This document shows positions 33,726-48,345 of a DNA stretch of 64,000 bases, piece after piece; position 1 is the stretch's first letter, and each line of letters begins with the position of its first letter. The notes beneath the pieces were generated by a model. It ran no database searches. It was not told where the DNA came from and worked only from the letters and a program-made list of their open reading frames with translations. This DNA comes from Melitaea cinxia (taxonomy: Eukaryota; Arthropoda; Insecta; Lepidoptera; Nymphalidae), in contig NC_059408.1 of NCBI RefSeq assembly GCF_905220565.1, forward strand, positions 8,494,508-8,558,507, read 5' to 3'. The translations under genes were made by a program, and so were the position numbers.

Positions 33726-36700
33726 CTGATTACATTCTCCACCATGTTTTTGTTTTGTCATAATAAAACAATGTACGGAAATTGAGATGATCAATATTGC
33801 AGTAAATTTCTTCACAGCGGATAATCTTACGAATAATATAGTGTAATAAGCAATAAGTGTGTCAAGTGACATATGGTTGGTATTACTATCCATCTTTCTT
33901 GAGATCTTAGCTAATATTTTTAGTTGAAGAGATAGTAAAAGTTAGTTTCAAACGATTGTAGCTTATTTATTAAAAGGTTAAAATGTTAATTTTTTTCATC
34001 ATGTATCATGCTACAATTCGTAGGAGTGGAAGAGTGATTAAAGACATCAAATTATTATCAGACAAGTATTGACATTTAACGCAAATCAAAATGCGCGAGT
34101 CGTCATATACGTAGCTAGAGATTCGTCATAGATTTGTACCAATCCTAGAAATATTGAGGATGATGAAGAAATACATACGATAAAAAAAATCCGTATTCGT
34201 AACCCTGCTTTGTTAGTAGAATTGCTTTCTATGCATTCATATGTACGTCATTGTGCTTACTTAATCATAATGATTAAAATAGGTGTCCATATGTACTTTT
34301 TGTCGGACTCTCAAGACAAATGAATTAATCACCAATAAATACGCAGCTGCAACATCCGACGGCTGACATATCGCGTAACAGTTGTCATAATAACTGACTT
34401 TTTTAAGTCACAAGATAGCACCTGCGTAATACAATTATAGAACTTAAACAAACGCTTTAACAACGTACACACATTACCTATACTCCTCGCATTATTCCTC
34501 GCTAAGAACCTACCTATAACTGATGCTAAGAAAATAATTGCTCTACTAGAATATACAAAAGACAGATATGTGTGTATTAAGGTAGTTCGAAATTTTATGA
34601 ATTTAATATATATACTCGTAACAGCGGAAGGTATTTCGTCAGTAAAGGTAAAATCATGGTTGTGCAAACGATCGGTGTCATATTTTTGTCGTGCTAAACA
34701 TATTAATTATATTAGCGCGCGTAATTATATTTGTAGGTTTTAAAACTTGCCTGTTACTTATAATATACATTTAAAGTATATGAGTCAATAATTTACGTAA
34801 CATGTTGTTTTCGTATAAACTATGTATTAAAATAAACCTTTAGATACGAATCAATAAGTACATATAGTACTACGATAATGTTAATTTATGAAAGATGAAA
34901 TAACCTTTACACATTCTAAATAAAACAACAAGTTTTAAACGTAGGTACATCAACAGGTCGTATAATATTAGAAAGAGTATGGAATATTTTGTTATATAAC
35001 AAAACGTTATACGAATCTAAGCTGTCTTCAAAAAATAGTACACGTTGTCACAAATTCTATTATTTTCTACTATAAATATGTCCAAAACTAAGCGACTCGT
35101 TTACAGTCGATCTATTTCAAAGAGAAAGTTATTCCGTGTCATGTTTTTACCTTTAAATTGTGTCGGAAATCGAAAAATGTTCACTTTCTTTATAAAAAAA
35201 GTAATGCACTTTGAAAAAACAGACATATGAAAGTGAAACTTCCTAGTAAAATTTCTAAACTTCATCGCTCGTTTTGTCAATCACTAAATATCAAATTATA
35301 TTTTCGCTCATTTTTAGCTATTTTATATGATTCGAAATCGTTTGTGCGTGAGATTCTAAAACTGTTTACAAGCGTTAAATCAACTGAGACGAAAAATTTC
35401 AACAACTTTACAGTCTTTTTATTGTAAGCCCACGTGTAGACATTAAAAACTTCTCATAAAAATTCTAAAAACTTGACGTATAAGTTTTATATGTCTCGTA
35501 CCGCCAAACTTTTCCAAATGTTATTACAGAAACAAACAAAACTATTTAATTGCTTTTGGTGGAACCGGTATCTAAAAATTTTTAACTTCTTTTCTGTCTT
35601 TTGTGGGTAATACGTATGATTTTGTATTAGGAAAATAAAACAAAATAAAGATTTTCGAATTAGCTTTTAGCTTAATATTATGCTTTTTGTTTAAACGTGC
35701 ATTACATATTATGTGGTTTTGGTTGTTTGTCGCAACTCTAGTACATGTCAAATATGGACATACACACCTATTTACTTACTGTTAACAGGTTTACATAACT
35801 TGGAAGGTCGGTTTGCTTTTCATTTATCTCTATATATCGTAAATGTACTTAACTAGGAATCCGCTCTCACTTTGTTAGCGAAAGTTCATATGTAAGTGAT
35901 TATCCACTATTTAACGAAGCAGATTTCATCTCAGTGTCACTTGTAAATAAAAATATAGGAGAGTTGATCTGTGCTTTAAGCGATAACGAACATAAATAAA
36001 ATAGAATAGGTACCTGTCTGTTTTGTTGGTCGAGAAAAAACGTCTGAATTGATTGATTTTAATAAAACTTGCCACGGTCAGTAAAGGTCAAAAATCAAGG
36101 TTTCAATTGTTAGGTCGTGTATGTATTCTTTTTACTATTTTTATTCAACCGCAGTGAAATAACTTGTTTTTTATAAAACAAATATGTATAGGTATCAAAG
36201 TTAAAGAGTTCTTCTGACTTTTATCCATAAGTCCATACGTTTTATTTATAGCAAAATATGTTGAGGTAAATAAAAAAAGATATTTTTTTTATTTTACTCA
36301 AAAGAAGTTCAAGCGGTCTTGTTAGTTAAAACAACTATCAGTGAGAAGACCACCTTTGCATTATGTTAAGTTTGTTAATTATTATTTTCTGTAATCTGAT
36401 TTCGAATTGTGCATTTGAGTACCTATAAAACAAAAATTGTTTGCTTCATTTTAATTTCTTTCTTATTCGATAAATTATATATTTTTTTGACTATTAGACT
36501 ATCTGTTTACTTTAATTTAGAAGATATATCTACTATATTTTTGTTTTATGAAATGTAAGAAAAATTGTTTCTATGGGCCATTTGTAACCTGAAGTAAAGA
36601 TTTATTTATTTATTAACTATCGAGTAGAATTAGGCTATAAGCTATCACGCAAAGACTCATATAAGAAGAACAGTATCTACCTGTTAAGAAGTTTTGTCAA

Positions 36701-37209
36701 TATATTATCACCTCGATTATTACGTGTTGTGTAATAAGTTGAATTATGTGATGATAAACATTCGTTTTATGCAGAAGTATCTAGGAGATTTTTAATTAAC
36801 CTTCATATATTGATTACATGTTACAAGAACAATAACTAGATATATTTTGAACAGCAAATAAGATATAATTTTAAAGATGTGATTCCCTCTACATCGGCAA
36901 ATCACATCAGCAATTACATTTGTAGGTATAGTAGCAACATCAATCATATTTATTTTTCTCATTCATCTCAATATGAAAGTGATGAAAGCAAGAAACATTT
37001 AAAAATCATTATTAGCTTTAATAAAAAAAAAAATCAATGCCTCGTTTATTAATACTTTCACTTGTTTACACAACGTTTTAGTTTTAAAACTATCATAAAT
37101 AGCAAAAAATATTAAATATATTTATCAATTATTTGATCAAGAAATTGCGGTATCAAAACGGATTTCATTTACTTTCATTTCACTTTTCATAATTATGCTT
37201 GGTCTCAAA

Positions 37210-37395
37210 GAAAAAAAAAACCGATTTCAAATACGTATTATTTGAGGTAACTCAAAAACTAATTGTCAGACCTCGCTCAAATTTAAAAAGGACCACATGA
37301 CAAGTACTCGCTCTCTAATACAAAAAGAATCATTAAAATCGGTAAAACCAGTAAAAAGCAATGTGTGTACTACAATTGAATTTAGAACTATTTAC
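37210..37395. repeat. ACCGACTTC-family repeat, decayed fragment
   Basis: AAAAAACCGATTTCAAATAC, AGGTAACTCAAAAACTAATT / GTCAGA, GGACCACATGACAAGT and ATTAAAATCGGTAAAACCAG correspond to module A of the copy at 23109; the right end is lost. Confidence 0.5.
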
Positions 37396-37554
37396 TAGTT
37401 AAAAAGTACAATATAACGGATATGGATATATATCCAAATCAATACATGTAATAAAAATGTAACGGATCGCTGTCTGCACATTTAGGATATATGAGAAAAA
37501 ATATTATTGGGACTTTTATCAACGAAATAGCACCCAAAACAATGATTGTCAGGA

Positions 37555-37775
37555 TTTTTGTCTCTTTGTATGTGCGTTTGTGCACGCTAAACTCAGAAAC
37601 GGCTCATCCAATTTAAGTGTGGTTTTTACTAATATATTGTGGCAAGCTTAGCTTAGTATTCAGTGTTTGTTTCATCTCAATCGCTTCGTAAATAAAAAAG
37701 TTATGTCTTTTTAAAGAATCACGTTGAACATGTAAAGTCACTATTCCACGAGGACGAAGTCGCGTGCACAGCTAG
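37555..37775 (+). mobile_element. Helitron-like element ending CTAG at 37772-37775
   Basis: TTTGTCTCTTTGTATGTGCG, CTCAGAAACGGCTCATCCAA and the end CGAGGACGAAGTCGCGTGCA + CAGCTAG belong to the same class as 29700-29932. Confidence 0.65.
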
Positions 37776-40700
37776 TGTGGAAATAAACACGAGCTATGTA
37801 AAATGATACTCATTGAATGCCAGAGCAATAAAGATAAAGTATTATTTAAACAAATTGATTTATTTATCACATTTTGTTTTATAAAATTTATATCTATTGC
37901 TCACAAAAGTTCATGAATACACGTTATTAAAAGATAACGCACTAGAACATCAGAGCAAATGGCTTGCAATTCATTGCACCGAGTTATCGGAAATGCTTAA
38001 ACCAGCGCCGCCATTAATTTGAGCATTTAAGATAAGATGAAAAATTCTTCTCATGTATTTACATACTATGTTATTTATTTAATATATTATCTTAGAGATT
38101 GTATTAAATGTGTTATTAGGAATGTATGATGGAAATTTCTCTCGTAAGAGTGCGTTGGTGATGCATCACATGACTGAAATAAAATTACGACGCCTACTTT
38201 TGTAAGAAATTATTACTGTTTATTGCCGCTTGCTCGCAGAAACACGGGAAATAGTATGGCATTATGGAGTCTACTTTGAATCTTAGGCACACTTTGTACG
38301 ATACCTAAGTGCTGTGCTGCAATCCGAATTGTATCGATTATAATACATGACTCGTAGGATTGGGTCGGCGGTCGGCGGTTTCATTTGTGAACCGATATAT
38401 AGGGAAGTGATCGTTTGACGTGTGCACATAAACCGGACGCATCTAATGCAGTTTCTCTTCGGTAGCGGGGCTCGGTCAGTTACCGCGGGCTAAAGATAGA
38501 GAAATTAGTCGCGCAGGAGTACGAGTGAATGCACTCGAGTGTTGCGTCTGCACCGCCCCGCCCCTACCATATACGAACGAGCGTAAACAGCGAGATCGAT
38601 TACCACTAATTACTGCCCTTCGCGCGAAGCCTTGCCCTGAAATATTACTGGGCTACAGTGGAGATTGATTATCCGTTTCTTCTGACGATAACACTACAGC
38701 TATAATCATTTCGTTTACCAGTACCTGAACGAGGAAAGTTAAATTAAATTAAGAACGTAAATTCCAATTATACTATTTAAATTTAATTCTAAAATTGAAA
38801 TTAAAAAAATTATAAATATATTTTAAATAAGACATCGATAAAAAGCCGAAAACCAGAATTCATCGAGTTATTACGATTAATTCAATATACTTGTCTATCC
38901 GCCTTAACACATAGAAACGTGCAATTATAATCGTACCTGATTTAGACTAATTACATGTTTTTATTGTGTACATCGAGCACTCGGTATATTTCCACAATCT
39001 GACGTTTGCTTCTATCAATTATATGTTTAGCTAAACTGTCAAGACGGTTAATCACAACGTGTGGTGCAGCCCTTACATCGAGAAAGCTGAACGACATAAA
39101 GACATGGGGTATTTATCCTTCACGCTAAACGTGATATTCAATTGCAATTTGATCGCTTTCTACTAGTTACTCGATGAAGTATTATTACGCAGTTGGTTGC
39201 GGTTGTAAATAAGGTCTATAACCAAAACATGAATTTCTTTTTACATTTATTTGTATTTTTATACCTTTTATAGCTATGAATTTTTTCTTAAATATAAAGA
39301 TGACAGAAAAGACGTAATAAAAAAACAGACGACAATACCTCTAGCTGTGAAGTAGCATAGTGGAATAAGATTTAACCCTTAGTCTATACATTTTGAAGAG
39401 AGCTTTACCGAGCTCTTGCAGATTGTTACAATTAACATTAAATCAAAGTAGGAAAATGACCGATTATAGCACAAACGTTAACAATATACTTTAAAATACC
39501 GTCACAATATGCAATAATTGATACTTAGGAAACTCTAGAATTAAAACTAAACTTTATAAAAATAATATATGCCTTACTAAAAATATATAAAACTAAAAAA
39601 AAATTGATAATTTTTATGTCATCAATTTTGAGTGCCTCCTAAATAAAAAATACTGTTATTTTTATAGTAATTAAAAATAAAATATTAATAAAACCTTAAT
39701 TCTGTAATTAGTAGGTATTCGAGTAGATAGTTAATTTAGCTAGTTTTAATACGTTTTATTTAAAAGAAAATGTGCTTAATACTTATTAAACGAGCGAACA
39801 ACCAATAAGATGGTTACCGAAGTACGTTGACCGTCTGTTTAAACATTAAGTAGGTACAGTTCTGCTATGAATCTAATAGTGAAAACGATATTGAAGAGCA
39901 AAATTTTACAGGCAGATTATTCCAAGCTACTTATTTTTATTCCAAGTTAAAAATTGATATTACTGTAACGGTAAGTTAAGATATATTTTCATATCATGCA
40001 ACGGGACCAAACTAAGTAATATCTATTAACACTTTTATTAAAAACATTTTAAATAATAATTAATGTTCAGATTCTCTGAATCGGGATTTATTTAAAATAA
40101 ATTAAATTTGCATGAGAATGTACGTTTGTTGGAGGTTAGGATATAAAATATTACACATATTATTACTATCTACGCGTGATGAAATAGGATTATGGACAGA
40201 TAAATAAAAACGGCGAATCGTGAAACACGAAACGTGTTATACGTGGCGACTATATTTGTAGCTTCAATAAACAAACAAAAAAAAATCTATGGATAATATT
40301 AACAAGGACTTAAGAATGTTAGGTAAATGTATAAAATATAAAGATCTATATTATTCACAAGGCAAACAATTAAATAAAGAATTCTTCATGTACAAGAGAG
40401 ACAAGGCGGTCAATAAATAAGCCGTATTCGGAAACTTGATCAGATAGCCAACTTTAATCAATAAAAAGATACATCTTTGTTCCTTTCCATGTCTAACCAT
40501 ACATAATAAAACAGTTATGCTTTAATGCATGCTTTACATTACCATCTTGCCTAATAAGAAATTTCTATCATAAAATATCGGAGATTAAAAAATATATGTA
40601 AAACTTTACATATGGAAAAAGGATATACTTTTTTTATTAAAATGTGTTGTGTTTAGAATTTTAGACAAACTAAATTCACTAGTGCGTCCATTGTAACATG

Positions 40701-43700
40701 ACGCTGGTAAAACGGGGTTGAATAGCAAATGTAAATCCTAAATAATGTAGCTTTGAAAGACGACAAGAATACATATCTTAGTTTATTGTACTGGCATAGA
40801 TTGAATATCATTGAATACGGGTTATAAAAATACATATTAAGTTAGTAATAAGAAAGTAGAAGCATCGATGCAAAGGTTATAATTGGCGCGGCGCATTTCC
40901 CGTTACATTAGCCGCATTCAACGACAATTTTCTACGAGACCGCCCCGTAATAACTGAACGACACTAATGAAACAACACTACTATGTACTTCCTCCATAAT
41001 AAGAGACAACCTGCACGATGTTTGAACATTATTTCCGCCGCAATTGAGATATTGAAGACAAACCAAAACGCAAAAAGCAGTACCATTCAACACAATTTAA
41101 ATAATTTTGTTTTGTGAGGTAATAAAAGTATTTATTAAAATAATATCTAAATATGACTGCTTATCAGCCGCATTATACTAAGGGTCCATTCGTATCTTGA
41201 AATTTACCAATTCATAGATGAATAACATAACATAACACATGCTGTAAATACATCTCACAAAGTTTCCGCTTTGAGCGATTTGCTTTTGATGCATTTAATA
41301 GACAAAAAAGGAATGCTACTGTACCAGCAGGGCCGAATAGCGGTTAAGTCTATTAGTATTACATTCTACGATCTCATGGCACACCTGTATTCGAGGATGC
41401 GCCTTTCACTAGTGCATCGAAAGTGCAGATTTGATGCAACTTGTGTGACCTGTGACCTCAAACGCGATGCAATATTTTAGTCGGCCCTTCATTACAACAT
41501 ATTCTTGCAACCATAACTCTTGATCGCCTGTGATTTACAAATACTATAAAGTTTCCACATTTTATTAAATGGTTTCTATTGATTACATTTTAACAATCGC
41601 AATTACGTTTATTATGCTGTTAAATAATTCAGTCATGTTTAGTCGTTATAAATTGATGTGAAAATACAATGGAACAAGAATCGGATGCAAGTATTAATGA
41701 TGCACCAAGTTACTTCTGCTAATGGTATTCGTTTAACAACCTGTCAAATAGTTACCATTGCGCCGGACAAATCGCGGAGACCACCTACCGGGAGAGACTC
41801 GTAAACATGCAAATACATAAGTTATAAAATGATGCTTGCCAATAATATAATATCGAAAGCCACCATAACAACGCTTTTGAGGCGAGCAAAAAACAATCCA
41901 CGCTATAAATATTGCGTAACATATTGTATGCTTGGATACAAAACGGCCACTAAATTAACTTCTTGTATTGCGACTATAATTTCCTACATTGATATGATGT
42001 AAATAAATATTATCCTCATGGACTTAACGTGAAATAATATTACTTACATACATTCATGATGAACCACTAATTACTTAAACAATAATATAGAATTTAGTAA
42101 GCCAATGTTTGTTAAAACTCATAACTCCAGCAAAATAAAATACGGTTTACGTGAACAATATTGATAGCTGTAAATCATGCAGATATAAATGACAGGAATG
42201 CCAGTCCCGTTTCTGAGGAAGCGGCGCAATCACAGCATCCCGCAATCATGAGGATTATAACACCATAGCGCGATCCCGATGAGTTTAGTAGCGTTTTAAG
42301 CAGTTATTCTATTACCGTCGTGTTCTATTGGAAGCCATAAAATTACATAATATCTATATAATAAAATGTATATATAGTATTGATAATAACATTTTATTAG
42401 ATAATATAATTTACTGCTACTTTACTTGAAATAGAAGACATTTGTTGAAAACAAAAAATAATTAAAATTTAATAATGGCTAGTAACTACTACATAGCAAT
42501 TAGTATTTAAAATAAATAACATATTAATAGTATGATTCTCATTAAAGTATGCATTAATATTATATTGTATCTAATTATAAACACGTATCTCCAGCAAAAT
42601 TATCAAGCATATTTTGGGATGGTTTTCTATTTCAAAGCATGAAATAGGTTTTGACAAAGTAACGTTATTTTAAATAACATTTTTATGCGATTTAAACTAC
42701 TTTAACTACTAGCAATTAGATCTACGTAATACTTACCAAACGAACAAATATTAGAAGGACAGTTTATTTATTTTTTAGTAATACCTAATTTAAAACTATA
42801 CAGTCGATTTCTTTTAATGGCTACAGAATTAATGTCTACATTCTTACTTAAAATAAAAATATTCATTTGACTAGAATAGGGGCTATAAAAAATTAACCTA
42901 ATGTCATAGTAGCGCACCTCATAACAAAGCAAATAAGTACCATAATATGTTAAGTTTATTATATAAGTAATTAACTATATAAATGAATTCTACACTTTGA
43001 CCTGTGATATTTTAATGTTTTTATTTAAAATAAAGTAAGATAGACGTGAGATAGAGTTTTTTTTATAATACTTTCTCTACCTAATTGGGCATTTTGCTAT
43101 TATAACAATTTTATGGAGTGGGTGTGTTACAAGTTACTACAGCTATCGCCTACTTGCCTGCTAATTGAGTTATATAACCAAGTTTATGTCCAAATATAGC
43201 ATTACAAATATCAAGGGAATATTCTCCACGTTTAAGAATAATAGATAAGCGGCGCTGTTTCGTGTATTCATATGTTTGATTTCTATATTTATCAGATTAT
43301 TTAAAATTTACTTATTGATTACTTCTTTCCTTTGAGTCCGTAATACGACGCCGACGTCTGTCTCTCTACGATAAATAAACTGACACAAAAACTTTTTTTT
43401 TTAAAGATTAGTTTCTTCAAACACACAATTCAGCTTTATAATCTATTTTGGATTTTGAATAATACGGCCTTAGTATTTTATTGAGTATTCGCTTTCTTAT
43501 ATATATTTTTAATAATTAATTTTTAGTAATTTTTGGAATTACAAATTCAGAATGACATGAATAGATCCCGGGTTGTAAAATAAATAAATTAATAAAAAAA
43601 TAAATAAATATCTGTGTCCCTTTTATTATTTACAAAACTGGAAATTTATAACCCAACATAATTTGGATCTAAACATTTGAATAATCAATCTACGCTACTA

Positions 43701-45203
43701 TAAAAATTAAAAGTCAGAAGTCCTTTAGTTCATTAGTACAGATCGAAACATCGTAACACACTTTCTCCAATAGCACGCAACGGGATTATAAATTCTATAG
43801 CTAAAGTAAAATAAAATTAATGGAATGTTGATTAACTGTTAAGAGACCCATTAACTTCTGTGTTTTGTTAAATAATAATGTGTGGCGTGTGTTCAATGTA
43901 ATGTGAAGTATAAATGTAAACTTAACTGCTATCAGATTATACGTTAAGTGGTTGGACAAACGGCAAGGGTGTTTGTATTTTTAAGAGAAATATTACTGTT
44001 TCGCAACTTGAATCTATGCACGTACCGTGAGCCACATTTAGGATTGAAATTAAAAAAAAAATTGTTCAGTTTAATATTGAGTGGCAACATACATGTCATG
44101 TTTTTATAAACTTGTGACTAATTAAGTCATCATCACATCATCATACCTTTGATTATCACTAATACTTCATAGTGACTTAAAAATATTACACATAATTATT
44201 TTCAGTGAGATTTTTATTTATTCCACTATAACAGAAAAACGAAACAAACAAAAGTTGCCTGTATGTAGAGCCAGCTCGATGGTAAGCCAGACATAGTTAT
44301 TCTTTTGACAAAACTTCTATCAGTAACCTAAACATTGACGGCAAAATATTTTGAGGTCAGAAACCATTTTGTTATAATGTGATACGATCAAGATATCAAA
44401 TAAACATATGTATGTTAATATATGCACCAAACTGGTTGTAAACAGCCCTATAAAAGTCATTAGTTTTATAAAAACAAACTATGAAACCCAACACACTACA
44501 AGCAGCTTATGCAACCGAATTTTCCATCGTTGTGCAATTATGAATATTAAAACTGAGTTCCGATGAAGAGAGAAGTTTTTCAGTTCGCCGAAATAAAAAA
44601 AAATTATAAAAGAAAATTACCATATAATAAAATACGTCGACAAAATTGACCGTTGTCGAGAGTGAGTCAGACTCAGCATGATAAACCGCCCGTGTTTAAT
44701 ATACGGGCATGTAAATGCCTGAACGGGTATTGAAAAGTCGGTATAAATTATATTAGTGATCAAATTCACGTCGCTGAAAGACCGAAATAAATATATCATA
44801 GCGAGCATCGACTCCGACCAGACCATTGTACTTTTATGATTGAATAAGAAAAATTAAATTTTTATTTTTAGTTTAGTAAAGATATAAAACTTAACACTGA
44901 ATGATGAAGACATAATGATCAAAAATGTTTGTTTTATTATATTGTTAAAACTATATCACGTACGAATGTCATCATGACGTTAAAAAATCACTACTGAAAT
45001 ATTATTCAAATTAAAGTATAAATAAAAAGTTCTAAGAAACGAATTTTAAGAACTTTAAGAGCTTTGCAATTGATATAATATCTGATTGCATTCTTGTGAA
45101 CGGCTATCTACTATCAAGGCTTGTTCGTTGCGTCATCCATTCACTGGGTACTTATCATCGATTATTATTTATCTATATTCGTATCTATATTTTATTTTCA
45201 CAA

Positions 45204-45245
45204 CTAGCTGCGCCCGCGACTTCATCCGCGTGTTATTTAACAAAA
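45204..45245 (-). mobile_element. Helitron-like 3' end, truncated
   Basis: CTAGCTGCGCCCGCGACTTC / ATCCGCGT at the left is the complement of the ACGCGGATGAAGTCGCGGGC...CAGCTAG end. The rest of the element is not recognisable. Confidence 0.5.
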
Positions 45246-46527
45246 AAGTTTGTTAGTATTTGACTGACTACATCGTACAAAACCTATTTAACGAGAACCT
45301 AAAGACATTTTAAAACTAAATGCTTAAGCGTGACAATTCTCTACAGTCAGGTAGTATGTACTAAATAGACAAAATAGTCGTCAAGTGTCAAAGAGCACGT
45401 TAGTTTGAAGTTCGATATGTTAGCAAACAATGAGGTGCGTAGCGTAACATAGGTACGCATACTCATGAGATGGATCGCGGGTGCCGAGTGTAATAACCTC
45501 AGTATGCACATCGCGTGCGCGGGGAGCCGGCGGGGTAGAGGGAGGGGGAGCCAGGGTACGAGTGCGAATTCCACGGCCCGCCAAGGAGGACGGGTCTCGT
45601 GCAAGACATCGCGCCATTAACACTACGGTTACCAGTCTTGCCAGAGTACGCTAAGGTATTTCGAGTATGTTAAAAAATGGCGCATTTTCAAAGGCCGCTT
45701 TTTTATTTTGTTTTTAAAGCATAGGGTATGTAGTTATATATATTCACTTGTGTCAACATTAGATAAAATTTTTGCGTTATTTTTTTTTTTTTGTAGTTTG
45801 CCTTCAGTTCAAAAAAAAATCTACGATCGTACGTGACTTAAAGCTTTACATTAAACACAAAATATTTGTAAACCATCCTAAACAAATATGCGCAAGATCG
45901 ATAAAAAAATATATTTGGTCCTTTAAAACCGGCGACAAGGATCTTTTGTAAATATGGAAAATAAACATGGTATCTATAATAATATATAAAGTACACTTTA
46001 TAAAAAAAATCGTTTTAACTTTAAATGTAATTTTCCTTTGTAAGTATATTTTAATATATAAAGCGTTCGAGGGTTTTTTACAGTTATTATTCGACAAGAT
46101 GTACTCTATCCGTTTCAAGTTGCACATTTCATTAACCTATACTAAACTAAAGCCTTCAATTAAGCCTGAATACACTCAATGCATATCAAATGAGTTCTTT
46201 AGTTCGTTATCAAATACGATTCATATATTTAAATAATACATTTTAATGACTAACAATATAATATAAAATTAATAGAACAGTATGAAACTTATCAGACGTT
46301 AATTAACACCGTTAAACAAAAACAAATAAAATATATCATAGAAATGTTAAAAATTGTCAAAATTATAAACGACGACTTTCAAAAGATTTTCAATGTTACT
46401 TTCGCGTTTGTATTTTTTACACTACGTGAAGCTGCAGCGCTGTAATGACAGCTGTAACAGTTTAATGCCAATTAGATGATGATCCAGGTGTAATGATAAA
46501 CCTATGGTAGTTTATATATTATTTTTC

Positions 46528-46707
46528 AAAAGAGTAACTGTGAAGTTTCTTGCCGATTCTTCTCTGCAGAATCTGCATTCCGAATTGGTGGTAGCTTTAC
46601 TTTTACAAAAATAATAATTTATTTTTAAAGTTTTAATTTGTAAAATGACGATTCGGAGGTGCTCTTTGGGTCTATTTGAATAAAGCTGTATTTGATTTTG
46701 ATTTTGG
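46528..46707 (+). mobile_element. non-LTR retrotransposon 3' end
   Basis: GAAGTTTCTTGCCGATTCTT, CTGCAGAATCTGCATTCCGA, ATTGGTGGTAGCTTTAC and the tail GTATTTGATTTTGATTTTGG are the 3' end of a LINE family widespread in Lepidoptera. It is 5'-truncated, with no coding part. Confidence 0.65.
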
Positions 46708-48274
46708 ATGCGACAAAAAACAATAGCATATTTATGAAATCTTTAATAAACTATAATCTGTGTACCCTACCCTACCTACTCGACGTTGAAGTTACAACAT
46801 ACGAATTTGGTTAAAGTTTTAGTAGATTCTATACTTAAGCATAATAAAGATTATCTTATTTATAATACAAATATTGTATTTAAGTAATTATTTTTCACGT
46901 TACTGTAAGTTTTAAAAATAAGTGTATAAAAATGCAGCAGTGTATTTTAAAATGTACGTAAACACAACAGACAAACTTTTAGAATCGGTGACACAGAAAT
47001 GAGTTTTAAGACACACCAATGTACTTCAACAAATTTTATTGTTACTATAAATAGACTTACGAATACTTTATGTGTTACATTATATAAAATTATTTACTGT
47101 TATGACTACATAACCAGAAAGTAATAAGCCCATACTATAATAGTTATGTTACAGACAATTGTTCTATCTTTAGAACTAAAACGAACACCAAATCTCTGTT
47201 GGCCAAAAGTAATTGGATGTGTTCAATAGTAGCAAAAGTGGTCCTTAATCGCTTCCATTAATTAATTGTAAGTCATGGCCCAGCGGTAAGTAGCGCGCCA
47301 AAAACAAACAAATGTAATGGTATTTATAACTAAGGTTGCCGTAAGTAGAACTTTGAACAGAGTTATTAATTATCGACATACTATTGAAACAAGTTCGGTT
47401 TGCGATTTCAACCGGACGCAACAGACAATTCAATCTCATATCAATCATTTGAAAATATACTAATGTTTTTTTTACTGCTTTGTTCGGATTTTACTTATCA
47501 AGTGCTCTACTTAAATTTATATTAGCAAAAGATATTACATCTACGTATACATAGTCAAAAGAATTAATATTTTCATGTATATGTTTTTATAACAAAAACT
47601 CCATGAAGTAATTTTTATGTAGGAAGTACAGAAAATTTAAGAAGTCGTATATAATTATTTCCTTATTTAATGATAAATAAGATTTTAAGTGTGATGATAA
47701 AGAAGTATTGTTATAAAATATATTGAATACGAAAGTATACATTTAACTAGTCAACAACGTGTTAAAATAATGCATGTGTACGTTTATTATGAAGGTTGAT
47801 CGTTTATTATAAGGATTATACCAAGGTCTCATACATATTCTATGCGATGTTATTTTGGTAATTGATAATTGTTGAATGAAGCATATTCACACATTGTAAC
47901 GTAATTTATACCAAAACCTTTATTATACAATTGTGTACAGTTTATCGGCATCATTGTATAGCGCTACGAGAACGCAAAAGTATGGAGTTTCTGAATTTGA
48001 ACTGTAATATGTGAGAAATAAAACCCAATGATTTCCTCATAAACACAAAGTTATTAATGAGACTATTCAATTTACTTTTCCATAATGTCAAACGAACACA
48101 GCAATTTTGAGGCGTTTATTTATTTATTATTAAGAGCTTCTTTTAATTATAGATTATTCACGCCTGTACATTTAGTTTGAGATAGTACGTATAATCTTAA
48201 TAGGACCTTTCACGGTAAATTCTTGGAAAATCAGAGTGGAGGTAGTTTATTATAGTGCTAACTTTTATTGTATA

Positions 48275-48345
48275 GCCGGTGACTCGGCGAACTTCGTACC
48301 AAAAAAAAATTTGTGAAAATATGTATAATCTTTTAAAAATTTATT
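48275..48345 (-). mobile_element. decayed Helitron-like end
   Basis: ATAGCCGGTGACTCGGCGAA / CTTCGTACC matches the CTAGCTGACCYGGCGAACTT end of the element at 57382, but CTAG itself is mutated to ATAG. Confidence 0.35.

Noticed and set aside
33579..33893. 104-codon minus-strand frame starting with ATG (MDSNTNHMSL)
   Set aside because: No motif, unlikely composition, and the GC-rich part is better explained by the E-box cluster.
34329..34667. 112-codon minus-strand open frame
   Set aside because: No ATG at the start, AT-driven composition, no splice context.
36001..36030. Second recursive splice candidate, AGACAG|GTACCT on the minus strand
   Set aside because: No pyrimidine tract and a poor donor.
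36660..36690. Third recursive splice candidate, TTCTTAACAG|GTAGAT
   Set aside because: Short tract and non-consensus donor.
42710..42745. Strong minus-strand donor TTTG|GTAAGT
   Set aside because: The sequence before it is AT-rich without an open or GC-richer exon.
44617..44826. 69-codon minus-strand frame with ATG (MVWSESMLAM)
   Set aside because: Too short and without any supporting signal.
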